DNA from: JAFALX01 sp050734185
Lineage (GTDB): Bacteria > Chloroflexota > Dormibacteria > Aeolococcales > Aeolococcaceae
NCBI GenBank assembly: GCA_050734185.1
Contig: JBOHUE010000183.1
Span: 1-25,381 of the forward strand
Direction: 5' to 3'
DNA length: 25,381 nucleotides
A program made the translations under genes and the position numbers. Below are positions 8,633-15,963 of this stretch, piece after piece (positions within the stretch are counted from its first letter, which is position 1; each line of letters starts with the position of its first letter). The notes below the pieces were generated by a model, which was not told the origin of the DNA, made no database searches, and was given only the letters and a program-made list of their open reading frames with translations.

Positions 8633-8650
8633 CGCGCGGAGCGATACTTC

Positions 8651-9475
8651 ATGCCTGTAAAAAAATACAAGCCGACGTCTCCGGGCCGGCGGTTCATGTC
8701 GGTCAGCAGCTTCGAGGACGTCACGCGCGCCAAGCCCGAACGACGCCTCACCGAGCACATCCCGAAGAACTCGGGCCGCAACAACACGGGGAGCATCACC
8801 GTCCGGCATCGCGGCGGCGGGCACAAGAAGACGTACCGACTCATCGACTTCAAGCGGTTGAAGGACGGCGTGCCCGGAAAGGTGGCGTACATCGAGTACG
8901 ACCCGAACCGCAGTGCGCGCATCGCGCTCGTGCACTACGCCGACGGCGACAAGCGGTACATCCTCGCGCCGGTCGGCCTGCGCGTCGGCGACCCGGTCAT
9001 GTCCGGGCCCGGTGCGGAGATCCGCCCTGGCAGTGCGCTGCCGATTGTGTCGATCCCGCTGGGCACGACGCTGCACAACATCGAGGTGCAGCTGGGCCGG
9101 GGTGGGCAGCTGGTGCGCAGCGCGGGCACGGCCGCGCAGCTGCTGGCGAAAGAGGGCGCCTACGCGCAGGTGCGCATGCCCAGTGGTGAGGTGCGTCTGA
9201 TCGACATTCGCTGCCGCGCGACCATCGGGCAGGTGGGCAACGTGGAGCACGAGAACGAGGTGATCGGCAAGGCGGGCAAGTCGCGCTGGCGTGGGTTCCG
9301 ACCCGCGGTGCGCGGGATGACGATGAACCCCTTCGACCATCCGCACGGTGGAGGTGAGGGTCGCAGCGGCGCCGGCGGTAACCCGCAGACACCCTGGGGC
9401 AAGCCCGCGCTCGGCCATCGCACTCGCGGCAACAAGAAGACCGACCGCATGATCGTGCGCCGGAGGACCAAGTAA
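8651..9475 (+). CDS. rplB: 50S ribosomal protein L2
   Basis: L2 is a primary 23S rRNA binder needed for subunit joining and peptidyl-transferase assembly. The 274-residue product has KYKPTSPGRRFMSV at the start, GRNNTGSITVRHRGGGHKKTYR near 42-63, IEYDPNRSARIALVHYADGDKRYILAP, and the C-terminal block MNPFDHPHGGGEGRSGAG with the conserved histidine near 230. A GGAG ribosome site lies 9 nt before ATG. Codons 3-5 contain seven consecutive A residues (8659-8665), unusual in this GC-rich sequence and a possible slippage site. Confidence 0.97.
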   Translation: MPVKKYKPTSPGRRFMSVSSFEDVTRAKPERRLTEHIPKNSGRNNTGSITVRHRGGGHKKTYRLIDFKRLKDGVPGKVAYIEYDPNRSARIALVHYADGDKRYILAPVGLRVGDPVMSGPGAEIRPGSALPIVSIPLGTTLHNIEVQLGRGGQLVRSAGTAAQLLAKEGAYAQVRMPSGEVRLIDIRCRATIGQVGNVEHENEVIGKAGKSRWRGFRPAVRGMTMNPFDHPHGGGEGRSGAGGNPQTPWGKPALGHRTRGNKKTDRMIVRRRTK

Positions 9476-9759
9476 TGGGCCGCTCTCTCAAGAAGGGTCC
9501 GTTCTGCGACGACAGCCTGCTGCAGAAGGTGCAGCAGTTGAATGCGACGCGCGAGAAGAAGATCATCAAGACGTGGTCGCGTCGCAGTGACGTGTACCCG
9601 GAGATGGTGGGACACACCATTGCGGTCCATGACGGGCGCAAGCACGTGCCCGTGTTCATCACCGAGACGATGGTGGGCCACAAGCTCGGCGAGTTCGCGG
9701 CGACACGCCGCTATCGCGGGCACGGACATCACACGGAGCGCAGCGCAGCGCTGAAGTAG
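9475..9759 (+). CDS. rpsS: 30S ribosomal protein S19
   Basis: S19 forms the head tip near the A-site finger with S13. The 94-residue product has the complete family pattern: GRSLKKGPFCDDSLLQKV, KKIIKTWSRRSDVYPEMVGHTIAVHDGRKHVPVFITETMVGHKLGEFAATR, then a basic His-rich tail. The start ATG shares one base with the rplB stop (TAATG), so it depends on coupled re-initiation. Length is normal (about 90-95). Confidence 0.97.
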   Translation: MGRSLKKGPFCDDSLLQKVQQLNATREKKIIKTWSRRSDVYPEMVGHTIAVHDGRKHVPVFITETMVGHKLGEFAATRRYRGHGHHTERSAALK

Positions 9760-9763
9760 GGCA

Positions 9764-10258
9764 GTGGAAGTAGTAGCGACGGCGAGGCGGGTACGCACCA
9801 CCGCGCGGAAGGCGCGGCTTGTGGCGCACATGGTCGAGGGTCTCCCTGTGGCGGAGGCGCTGATCGTGCTGCGCTATTCGCCACGCTCGGCGGCGCGCGA
9901 CATCGCCAAGGTGATCAAGTCGGCCGCTGCCAACGCGGAGCACAACTACAATCTCGACTCCTCGACGCTGCGTGTTGTGCGCGTCGGGGTCGACGGGGCC
10001 GGCATCATCAAGCGCTGGCGTGCCAAGCCGCGCGGCATGGTGGGCAGCGTGTACAAGCGCACGTCGCACCTGACGGCGACGGTCACCGATGACGCGCTAC
10101 CGGAAAACACGCGCCAGCGCCGGGCAGTGAAGGTGCCGCGCGCGGCAATCCCGACGCCGCTGGCGTCACCGACGACGGCTGCGGGCGCCACGTCGCTGCG
10201 GCGCAAGCGGCGCGCGAGGCCGGAACCGGGCGAGACCGAGAGCGAGAACGAGGAGTAG
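9764..10258 (+). CDS. rplV: 50S ribosomal protein L22 with C-terminal tail
   Basis: L22 lines the exit tunnel opposite L4. Residues 1-110 are the normal protein: ARRVRTTARKARLVAHMVEG, the central helices with NAEHNYNLD, and the conserved RTSHLTATV strand. A loop segment IIKRWRAKPRGMVGSVYK replaces the longer tunnel loop seen in E. coli. Residues 111-164 are an added tail, first basic and proline-rich, then RRKRRARPEP and a Glu-rich end. Typical length is 110-120, so the tail adds about 50 residues. The start is GTG, 4 nt after rpsS. The tail is probably disordered. Confidence 0.95.
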   Translation: MEVVATARRVRTTARKARLVAHMVEGLPVAEALIVLRYSPRSAARDIAKVIKSAAANAEHNYNLDSSTLRVVRVGVDGAGIIKRWRAKPRGMVGSVYKRTSHLTATVTDDALPENTRQRRAVKVPRAAIPTPLASPTTAAGATSLRRKRRARPEPGETESENEE

Positions 10259-10269
10259 CAGGAACAGGC

Positions 10270-11325
10270 ATGGGTCACAAGGTCAACCCCATCGGCTTCC
10301 GCCTTGGCGTGTACCGCAACTGGGATGCGCGCTGGTATGCGGACAAGGAGTACACGAAGCTCCTTCACGAGGATCTCGCCATGCGCCGGCTGATCGGCAG
10401 CCGCCTGCGCAACGCCGGTGTCGCGCGCATCGAGACCGAGCGCAGCGCCAACCAGCTGACGGTGATCATCCACACCGCCAAGCCCGGCATTGTCATTGGC
10501 AAGCAGGGAGCGTCGGTCGACGCGTTGCGCGACGAGCTCGAGCGCATCTCTGGCAAGAAGGTGCGCGTCACCATCCACGAGATCAAGACGCCGGAGCTCG
10601 ACGCCGCACTCGTCGCGGAGAACGTCGCCTCGCAGCTGGAGAAGCGCATCGCGTTCCGCCGTGCGCTGAAGCAGACCCTCATGCGCTCCATGCGCGCCGG
10701 CGCGCGCGGCGTCAAGATCCAGGTGAGCGGCCGCCTCGGCGGATCCGAGATGTCGCGCCGCGAGTGGGATCGCGACGGGCGCGTGCCGCTGCACACCCTG
10801 CGCGCGAACGTCGACTACGGTGCGGCCGAGGCGCGCACGACGTTCGGACGCATCGGCGTGCAGGCGTGGCTGTACATCGGCGACTTCGTGACCGCGACCG
10901 GCGACCCGGTGCCGCCGCCCGGTCGCGAGGCCCCCGAGCCGCCAGCGCGTCCCGAGGCCGTGCAGCGCACCGTGATCATCCCGGCGCGCGAGGAGGTGGC
11001 GGCACCGCCCGGCGCCGACGAGGTGCCGGCGCTCGATCAGCCGGTTCCCGAGCACGACGGCGCTGCCGTCGCGGACTCCATCCCCGCGGGCGCCGAGGAG
11101 GAGGTCGAGGCTGCGGTGGAGGAGGACGCGGACGTCGACGCCGATGCCGACACGGACACCGACTCCGGCGAGAAGGTCGAGAAGCTCGGTGCCAAGCGCG
11201 CGGCAGCACGACGCAAGCCGACCGTGGCGCGCAAACCCGCGGCTCCGCCGCGCACCGCAAAGAAGCCTGTGGCGCGGAAACCGCCCACAGTTCCTTCGAC
11301 GAGCGACGAGCCGGAGGAGGAGTAG
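10270..11325 (+). CDS. rpsC: 30S ribosomal protein S3 with long bipartite C-terminal tail
   Basis: S3 lies at the mRNA entry channel and contributes to helicase activity. Residues 1-210 are a normal S3: GHKVNPIGFRLG, a type II KH domain with the IGKQG loop at 76-80, and the C-terminal domain with RVPLHTLRANVDYGAAEA and FGRIGVQAWLYIGD. Residues 211-351 are a low-complexity extension: a Pro/Glu segment, a strongly acidic Glu/Asp/Ala run (about 263-305), then a basic Lys/Arg/Pro/Ala segment (about 305-340) ending in EPEEE. Most bacterial S3 proteins have 205-275 residues. An AGGAACAGG site precedes ATG. No frameshift is visible; rplP starts just after the stop. Confidence 0.95.
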   Translation: MGHKVNPIGFRLGVYRNWDARWYADKEYTKLLHEDLAMRRLIGSRLRNAGVARIETERSANQLTVIIHTAKPGIVIGKQGASVDALRDELERISGKKVRVTIHEIKTPELDAALVAENVASQLEKRIAFRRALKQTLMRSMRAGARGVKIQVSGRLGGSEMSRREWDRDGRVPLHTLRANVDYGAAEARTTFGRIGVQAWLYIGDFVTATGDPVPPPGREAPEPPARPEAVQRTVIIPAREEVAAPPGADEVPALDQPVPEHDGAAVADSIPAGAEEEVEAAVEEDADVDADADTDTDSGEKVEKLGAKRAAARRKPTVARKPAAPPRTAKKPVARKPPTVPSTSDEPEEE

Positions 11326-11327
11326 CG

Positions 11328-11765
11328 ATGCTGATGCCCAAACGGATGAAGCACCGCAAGATGCACCGCGGCCACCGCCGTGGGGCCGCCTACCGCGGCA
11401 GCACGATAGCCTTTGGCACCTACGGGTTGCAGGCCGTCGAGGAATGCTGGATGACCAACCGTCAGATCGAGGCGGCGCGACGTGCGATGACCCGCTACGT
11501 GCGCCGCGGCGGCAAGATCTGGATCCGCATCTTCCCCGACCACTCGTACACCAAGAAGCCGGCGGAGACTCGCATGGGCAGCGGCAAGGGCCAGCCGGAG
11601 GGCTGGGTCGCCGTGGTGTTGCCGGGTCGCATCCTGTTCGAGATGGCGGGCGTGACCGAGGACGTCGCTCAGGAGGCGATGCGCCTGGCCGCGCACAAGC
11701 TGCCGATCAAGACGCGGTTCGTGATGCGCGAAGAGGCGGCACCCGCAGCGGAGGTGCCGGGATGA
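11328..11765 (+). CDS. rplP: 50S ribosomal protein L16
   Basis: L16 organises the A-site and peptidyl-transferase region of the 50S subunit. The 145-residue product begins MLMPKRMKHRKMHRG, the family start, with a strong GGAGG site upstream in the rpsC tail codons. Further signatures are FGTYGLQAVEECWMTNRQIEAARRAMTRYVRRGGKIWIRIFPD and KKPAETRMGSGKGQPEGWVAVV. A short Ala/Pro tail follows the usual end near residue 138. An open frame continues upstream through rpsC, but that part is a shadow. It overlaps rpmC by ATGA. Confidence 0.96.
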   Translation: MLMPKRMKHRKMHRGHRRGAAYRGSTIAFGTYGLQAVEECWMTNRQIEAARRAMTRYVRRGGKIWIRIFPDHSYTKKPAETRMGSGKGQPEGWVAVVLPGRILFEMAGVTEDVAQEAMRLAAHKLPIKTRFVMREEAAPAAEVPG

Positions 11766-11995
11766 GCAAGCGACTCGAAGCGATCAAAGCGCTGCGCGAG
11801 ATGACGGACGACGAATTGCTCGGGCACACGCGCGAGCAGCGTCGCCGCGTGTTCGAGCTGCGCTTTCAGATGGCGACCGGACAGGTGGAGAACCATCGCC
11901 AGATCCGCGACGCGCGACGCGAGATCGCGCGCACACTGACCACGCAGGCTGAGCTCGCGCGCGCGGCCGCCAAGGCGGAGGCCCAGGATGCCTGA
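11762..11995 (+). CDS. rpmC: 50S ribosomal protein L29
   Basis: L29 is a two-helix protein near the tunnel exit beside L23. The 77-residue product has LREMTDDELLGHTREQRRRVFELRFQMATGQVENHRQIRDARREIARTLT, the helical hairpin pattern of the family, and an Ala-rich C-terminal helix. The ATG overlaps the rplP stop as ATGA, and the 3' end overlaps rpsQ by 8 nt. The family is small and variable; the position between L16 and S17 settles the identity. Confidence 0.94.
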   Translation: MSKRLEAIKALREMTDDELLGHTREQRRRVFELRFQMATGQVENHRQIRDARREIARTLTTQAELARAAAKAEAQDA

Positions 11996-12260
11996 GCAAG
12001 AGGCGATAGTTCGCACGCGGCGCAAGGTCCGTGAGGGCGTCGTCGTCAGCGACAAGATGACGCAGACCGTGATCGTGCAGGTGCTCGACGTGAAGCCGCA
12101 CCCGCTCTACAAGAAGGTGGTGCGCACCACGCGGCGCTACAAGGCACACGACGGTGAGGGTGTCGCCGGCGTCGGCGACCGCGTTCGGATCACGGAGACG
12201 CGCCCGATCTCCAAGGAGAAGCGCTGGCGAGTCTCCGAGGTCATCGAGAAAGCCCGATGA
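11988..12260 (+). CDS. rpsQ: 30S ribosomal protein S17
   Basis: S17 is an OB-fold primary 16S rRNA binder. The 90-residue product has VREGVVVSDKMTQTVIVQV, HPLYKKVVRTTRRYKAHD, GDRVRITETRPISKEKRWRVSEV, all in the expected order. About 10 extra residues precede the conserved core. It overlaps rpmC by 8 nt and rplN by ATGA, so all three are probably translated as a coupled set. This is the last gene of the classical S10 group. Confidence 0.96.
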   Translation: MPEQEAIVRTRRKVREGVVVSDKMTQTVIVQVLDVKPHPLYKKVVRTTRRYKAHDGEGVAGVGDRVRITETRPISKEKRWRVSEVIEKAR

Positions 12261-12625
12261 TCCAGCAGGAGACTCGGCTCAAGGTGGCGGACAACAGCGG
12301 AGCGCGCGAGCTGCTCTGCATCCGCGTGCTCGGCGGGAGCCTTCGCAAATATGCGTCGGTCGGCGACGTGATCGTGGGCACCGTGAAGGTGGCGCAGCCC
12401 AACGCCCAGGTGAAGAAGGGCGATGTGGTGCGCGCCGTGGTGGTGCGCACGAGCAAGGAGTTCACGCGTCGCGATGGCAGCAACATCCGCTTCGACGAGA
12501 ATGCCGCGGTGCTGATCACCCCGCAGAACAACCCGCGCGGCACGCGCATCTTCGGCCCGGTGGCGCGAGAGCTGCGCGAGCGCAACTTCATGAAGATCGT
12601 GTCGCTCGCACCGGAGGTCCTGTAG
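12257..12625 (+). CDS. rplN: 50S ribosomal protein L14
   Basis: L14 forms an intersubunit bridge and is the docking surface for RsfS. The 122-residue product has exactly the family length, starting MIQQETRLKVADNSGARELLCIRVLGG, with the signature VVRTSKEFTRRDGSNIRFDENAAVLI and the end GTRIFGPVARELRERNFMKIVSLAPEVL. It opens the spc group with a 4-nt overlap with rpsQ, so no separate spc promoter is evident. Confidence 0.97.
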   Translation: MIQQETRLKVADNSGARELLCIRVLGGSLRKYASVGDVIVGTVKVAQPNAQVKKGDVVRAVVVRTSKEFTRRDGSNIRFDENAAVLITPQNNPRGTRIFGPVARELRERNFMKIVSLAPEVL

Positions 12626-12628
12626 GCG

Positions 12629-13030
12629 ATGAACCCGGTAGCCAGGCGCAAGCTGCGCGTGGCCCTCAAGCACGAGGGCTGGCACCGCGGCCGCGTGCGC
12701 CCGATGGACATCCGCATGGGTGATACCGTCGAGGTGATCGCGGGCAAGGACAAGGGCAAGCGCGGCGTGGTGGAGCGCACCCTGCCAGAGCAGCAGCGCG
12801 TCGCGGTGCGCGGCGTCAACCTGCTCAAGCGGCACATGCGCGCCGGCGTCAAGGGCAACATGCAGGGCGGCATCGTCGACTTCGACGGGCCCATCCCGTA
12901 CAGCAACGTGATGCTCGTCTGCAACCGATGCGACAAGACCACGCGCATCGGCAAGACGGTGAACGACGAGGGCCGTCGCGTGATCGTGTGCAAGAAGTGC
13001 GGCGAAACGTACGTGAGGACGTCGATCTGA
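12629..13030 (+). CDS. rplX: 50S ribosomal protein L24, zinc-ribbon form
   Basis: L24 is an assembly initiator protein at the tunnel exit side. The KOW motif is near residues 27-55 (MDIRMGDTVEVIAGKDKGKRG), followed by NLLKRHMRAGVKGNMQGGIVDFDGPIPYSNVMLVC. Four cysteines (98, 101, 121, 124) form a CxxC...CxxC zinc ribbon at the C-terminus. About 25 residues precede the normal start; an internal ATG at 12704 would give the usual length, but the upstream ATG has a GGAGG site (12613-12617) and lies 3 nt after rplN, so I chose it. Total 133 residues against 100-110 typical. Confidence 0.93.
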   Translation: MNPVARRKLRVALKHEGWHRGRVRPMDIRMGDTVEVIAGKDKGKRGVVERTLPEQQRVAVRGVNLLKRHMRAGVKGNMQGGIVDFDGPIPYSNVMLVCNRCDKTTRIGKTVNDEGRRVIVCKKCGETYVRTSI

Positions 13031-13602
13031 TGGCTGTCGCCGTGCGTGAGATGCCGCGGCTGCGCCGCAAGTACGTCGACGAGATCGTGCCCGCGCTGGT
13101 GAGCGAGTTCCGCTACCAGAACCCGATGCAGGTGCCCGTCATCGTCAAGGTCGTCCTCAACATCGGCCTGGGCGAGGCGATCACCAACGCGCGAGCGATC
13201 GACGCGGCGACGTCAGACCTCAAGACGATCACCGGCCAGCAGCCGATCGTCATCCGGGCAAAGCGGTCGGTGGCGGCGTTCAAGCTGCGCGAGGGCATGC
13301 CGATCGGCGCGAAGGTGACCCTCCGGGGCAACCGTATGTACGAGTTCCTCGACAAGCTCATCAATGTCGCGCTGCCCCGCATCCGCGACTTCCGGGGCAT
13401 CGACGCCAAGGGCTTTGACGGCCACGGCAACTACACCCTGGGTCTGCGCGAGCAGCTCGTCTTTCCCGAGATTGACTATGACAAGATCGACAGGCTGCGC
13501 GGCCTCGAGGTCACCGTCGTCACCACGGCTACGACCGACTCAGAGGGCCAGTCGCTGCTCACTGGGCTCGGGATGCCTTTCCGGAAGAATCGAGATGGCT
13601 AA
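13030..13602 (+). CDS. rplE: 50S ribosomal protein L5
   Basis: L5 binds 5S rRNA and forms the bridge to S13. The 190-residue product has PRLRRKYVDEIVPALVSEFRYQNPMQVP, KVVLNIGLGEA, TGQQPIVIRAKRSVAAFKLREGMPIGAKVTLRG, and DFRGIDAKGFDGHGNYTLGLREQLVFPEI, with the MPFRKN end. The start ATG shares one base with the rplX stop (TGATG). The frame is open upstream through rplX, but the L5 signature starts only here. It overlaps rpsN by 8 nt. Confidence 0.97.
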   Translation: MAVAVREMPRLRRKYVDEIVPALVSEFRYQNPMQVPVIVKVVLNIGLGEAITNARAIDAATSDLKTITGQQPIVIRAKRSVAAFKLREGMPIGAKVTLRGNRMYEFLDKLINVALPRIRDFRGIDAKGFDGHGNYTLGLREQLVFPEIDYDKIDRLRGLEVTVVTTATTDSEGQSLLTGLGMPFRKNRDG

Positions 13603-13780
13603 GAAATCGCTGATCGCCAAGTCGCTGCGGCCGCCGAAGTTCCCCACGCAGGAACACCATCGGTGCGGCAACTGCGGGCGTCCGCGCGCCTACATGCGCA
13701 AGTTCGGCCTCTGCCGCATCTGCTTCCGCAAGTACGCGAGTATCGGCCAGATTCCCGGCGTGCGCAAGAGCTCGTGGTGA
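13595..13780 (+). CDS. rpsN: 30S ribosomal protein S14, type Z (zinc form)
   Basis: S14 completes the 30S head beside S3 and S10. The 61-residue product is the short zinc form, with CGNC at 24-27 and CRIC at 40-43 as the four-cysteine zinc site, KFGLCRICFRKYASIGQIPGVRKSSW as the C-terminus, and MAKKSLIAKSLRPPKFPT at the start. The long cysteine-free type has about 100 residues, so this is clearly the C+ paralogue. It overlaps rplE by 8 nt. Confidence 0.96.
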   Translation: MAKKSLIAKSLRPPKFPTQEHHRCGNCGRPRAYMRKFGLCRICFRKYASIGQIPGVRKSSW

Positions 13781-13784
13781 GGCG

Positions 13785-14180
13785 ATGAACAGCGACACCA
13801 TCGCGGACATGCTGACCCGGATTCGCAACGCCAGCACGGCGCACCACCGCACCGTGGACATCCCGGCGTCGAAGATCAAGAAGGAGATCGCACGCGTGCT
13901 CACCGAGGAGGGCTTCATCGAGTCCTACGAGGTGACGGGCGACAGTCCGCACACCACGCTCGTGGTCACGCTCAAGCCGTCGTCGCCGGCGGGCCGGGCG
14001 CTGAACGGGCTGCGCCGCGTGAGCAGGCCGGGGCTGCGCGTCTACGTCAACAAGGGCGACATCCCGCGCGTTCTGGGCGGTCTCGGTGTGTCCATCGTCT
14101 CGACGTCACGCGGTCTCATGACCGGGATCGCGGCGCAACGCTCCGGGCTGGGCGGCGAAGTCGTCGCCCAGGTGTGGTGA
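13785..14180 (+). CDS. rpsH: 30S ribosomal protein S8
   Basis: S8 binds the central domain of 16S rRNA and in E. coli represses the spc operon. The 131-residue product has DTIADMLTRIRNASTAHH at 4-21, IPASKIKKEIARVLTEEGFIESYEV, LNGLRRVSRPGLRVYVNKGDIPRVLGGLGVSIVSTSRGLMT and the C-terminal GGEVVAQVW. All are standard. The 4-nt gap to rpsN and 4-nt gap to rplF indicate one mRNA. I saw no copy of the S8-type regulatory hairpin at the rplX-rplE junction, where the genes overlap. Confidence 0.97.
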   Translation: MNSDTIADMLTRIRNASTAHHRTVDIPASKIKKEIARVLTEEGFIESYEVTGDSPHTTLVVTLKPSSPAGRALNGLRRVSRPGLRVYVNKGDIPRVLGGLGVSIVSTSRGLMTGIAAQRSGLGGEVVAQVW

Positions 14181-14184
14181 GGCC

Positions 14185-14736
14185 ATGTCGCGCATAGGCA
14201 ACCTGCCGATCACCGTCCCGAGTGGAGTCGACGTGTCGCTCACAGGCAATCATCTTTCCGTCACCGGTTCGCGCGGCACGCTCGAACGTGCGCTGCCGAC
14301 GCAGATGCGCATCAGCGTGAACGACGGCGTGATCACCGTCCAGCGCCCGAGTGACACGACGCTGCACCGCTCGCTGCACGGGCTCACGCGCACTCTCGTC
14401 TACAACATGGTCGAGGGCGTGTCGCACGGGTTCACGCGCCAGCTCGACCTCGTTGGTGTCGGCTTTCGCGCGTCGAAGCAGGGCTCGGACCTGGTGCTGA
14501 CGCTCGGCTACTCGCACCCCATTCGGTACACACCGCCAGACGGCGTCACCATCGAGGTGCCGGTGCCCACTCAGATCTCGATCTCCGGCGCCGACAAAGA
14601 GACGGTGGGCCAGGTGGCCGCAAAGATCCGCTCGTTCCGCAAGCCCGAGCCGTACAAGGGCAAGGGTGTCCTGTATCGCGGCGAGGTGATCCGGCGCAAG
14701 GCGGGCAAGTCCGGCAAGGCCGGCAAGGGCAAGTAG
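14185..14736 (+). CDS. rplF: 50S ribosomal protein L6
   Basis: L6 lies near the sarcin-ricin loop and the factor-binding site. The 183-residue product has two repeated alpha-beta domains: SRIGNLPITVPSGVDV at the start, an HGLTRTLVYNMVEGVSHGF helix in the middle, LVGVGFRASKQGSDLVLTLGYSHPI, and the C-terminal signature PEPYKGKGVLYRGEVIRRKAGK. A lysine/glycine-rich end is normal for the family. Length is normal (about 178-184). It follows rpsH by 4 nt. Confidence 0.97.
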   Translation: MSRIGNLPITVPSGVDVSLTGNHLSVTGSRGTLERALPTQMRISVNDGVITVQRPSDTTLHRSLHGLTRTLVYNMVEGVSHGFTRQLDLVGVGFRASKQGSDLVLTLGYSHPIRYTPPDGVTIEVPVPTQISISGADKETVGQVAAKIRSFRKPEPYKGKGVLYRGEVIRRKAGKSGKAGKGK

Positions 14737-14738
14737 CG

Positions 14739-15104
14739 ATGCTGACCAAGCACGATCGCAGAGCCGCGCGCGACCGCCGCCATCGCCGCGTGCGCAAGAA
14801 CGTTGCCGGCAGCGCCGCGCGTCCGCGGCTCGCGGTGTTCCGCAGCCTGCGCCACATCTCGGTGCAGCTGGTCGACGACGCCGCCGGCCGTACGCTCGCC
14901 GCTGCATCGACGATGGAGAACGGCGTCCGCGGCGACGCTCACGGTCCCACCGCCGATGCGGCGGCTCGCGTCGGCGGCGCCATCGCGGAGCGCAGCCGCG
15001 CACTGGGCATCGAGGACGTCGTGTTCGATCGCGGCGGGTATCTATATCACGGCCGCGTGCGCGCCCTCGCCGAGGCTGCGCGCGCAGGCGGGCTGAGGTT
15101 CTGA
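14739..15104 (+). CDS. rplR: 50S ribosomal protein L18
   Basis: L18 binds 5S rRNA with L5 and L25. The 121-residue product has the basic N-terminus RRAARDRRHRRVRKNVAG, then ARPRLAVFRSLRHISVQLVDDAAGRTLAAAST, AARVGGAIAERSRALGIEDVVFDRGGYLYHGRVRALAEAARAGGLRF. The last block is the family signature. It starts 2 nt after rplF and is followed after 2 nt by rpsE. Confidence 0.97.
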   Translation: MLTKHDRRAARDRRHRRVRKNVAGSAARPRLAVFRSLRHISVQLVDDAAGRTLAAASTMENGVRGDAHGPTADAAARVGGAIAERSRALGIEDVVFDRGGYLYHGRVRALAEAARAGGLRF

Positions 15105-15106
15105 GC

Positions 15107-15715
15107 ATGGGAATGCGATTTGATCGTCGCGATGATCGCGGCGGAGACATGCAGGAGAAGATCGTGTCGCTCAACCGCGTGGCCAAGGTGGTCAAGGGCG
15201 GGCGGCGCTTCTCCTTCAGCGCGCTGGTCGTCGTGGGTGACGGTCAGGGCCGCGTCGGCGCCGGCCTGGGCAAGGCCGGAGAGGTGCCGGAAGCAATCCG
15301 GAAGGGAGTCGACGACGCCAAGAAGCACATGATCACGGTGCCGATGGTGGATCGCACCATCCCGCACGAGGTGCGCTTGAAGCTCGGCGCCGCCAAGGTG
15401 CTGCTGAAGCCGGGTGTGCCCGGCACCGGCGTCATCTCGGGAAGCTCGATGCGCGCGGTCGTCGAGGCCGCGGGCATTCACGACATCCTCACCAAGAGCC
15501 TGGGTACCGACAACCCGATCAACGTCGTGCGCGCCACGGTTGCGGCGCTGGCCAGCCTCAAGACGCTCGGCGAGGTTGCTCGGCTTCGCGGGCTGACGCC
15601 CGAACGGCTGATTGGCAGCCGCAAGCTCGCCAACAAGATGATGGGCATCGCTCCGGAACCGGTGAGCGTGCCCGCACCGGCGGCTGCCGCAGCGGAGGCT
15701 GCGCCCGCGACATGA
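15107..15715 (+). CDS. rpsE: 30S ribosomal protein S5
   Basis: S5 lies at the mRNA entry tunnel with S3 and S4 and affects accuracy. The 202-residue product has an N-terminal double-stranded RNA-binding-like domain (EKIVSLNRVAKVVKGGRRFSFSALVVVGDGQGRVG, 17-51) and a C-terminal domain with KPGVPGTGVISGSSMRAVVEAAGIHDILTKSLGTDNPINVVRATVAAL. After residue 181 there is a Pro/Ala tail of about 20 residues. Typical length is 160-175. The start ATG at 15107 is chosen by spacing; a second ATG at 15113 is possible. It overlaps rpmD by ATGA. Confidence 0.96.
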   Translation: MGMRFDRRDDRGGDMQEKIVSLNRVAKVVKGGRRFSFSALVVVGDGQGRVGAGLGKAGEVPEAIRKGVDDAKKHMITVPMVDRTIPHEVRLKLGAAKVLLKPGVPGTGVISGSSMRAVVEAAGIHDILTKSLGTDNPINVVRATVAALASLKTLGEVARLRGLTPERLIGSRKLANKMMGIAPEPVSVPAPAAAAAEAAPAT

Positions 15716-15963
15716 GCACGGTGCGCGTCACCTATCGCAAGAGTGCGATCGGCTACGCCGCGGACCAGAAGCGCACCGTTGCGGCGCTCGGTCTCAAGCG
15801 CATGCATCAGACCGTCGAGCACGAGGCAACGGGCTCCATCCGCGGCATGGTGTTCAAGGTGCGCCACCTCGTGGCGGTTGACGGCTTTCCCGCCGACACT
15901 CCCGCGGGCGCCGCGGCCCTCGCCGCGCACGCCGCGGACGAGGCCGGAGCGGCGAGCGCATGA
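15712..15963 (+). CDS. rpmD: 50S ribosomal protein L30 with short Ala-rich tail
   Basis: L30 is a small, non-universal 50S protein. Residues 1-58 match the family: VRVTYRKSAIGYAADQKRTVAALGLKRMHQTVEHEATGSIRGMVFKVRHLVAV, where the GLKRMHQTV and IRGMV...VRHLV blocks are diagnostic. Residues 59-83 form an Ala-rich tail. The usual length is about 60. ATG overlaps the rpsE stop and the gene end overlaps rplO, each by 4 nt. Confidence 0.95.
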   Translation: MSTVRVTYRKSAIGYAADQKRTVAALGLKRMHQTVEHEATGSIRGMVFKVRHLVAVDGFPADTPAGAAALAAHAADEAGAASA

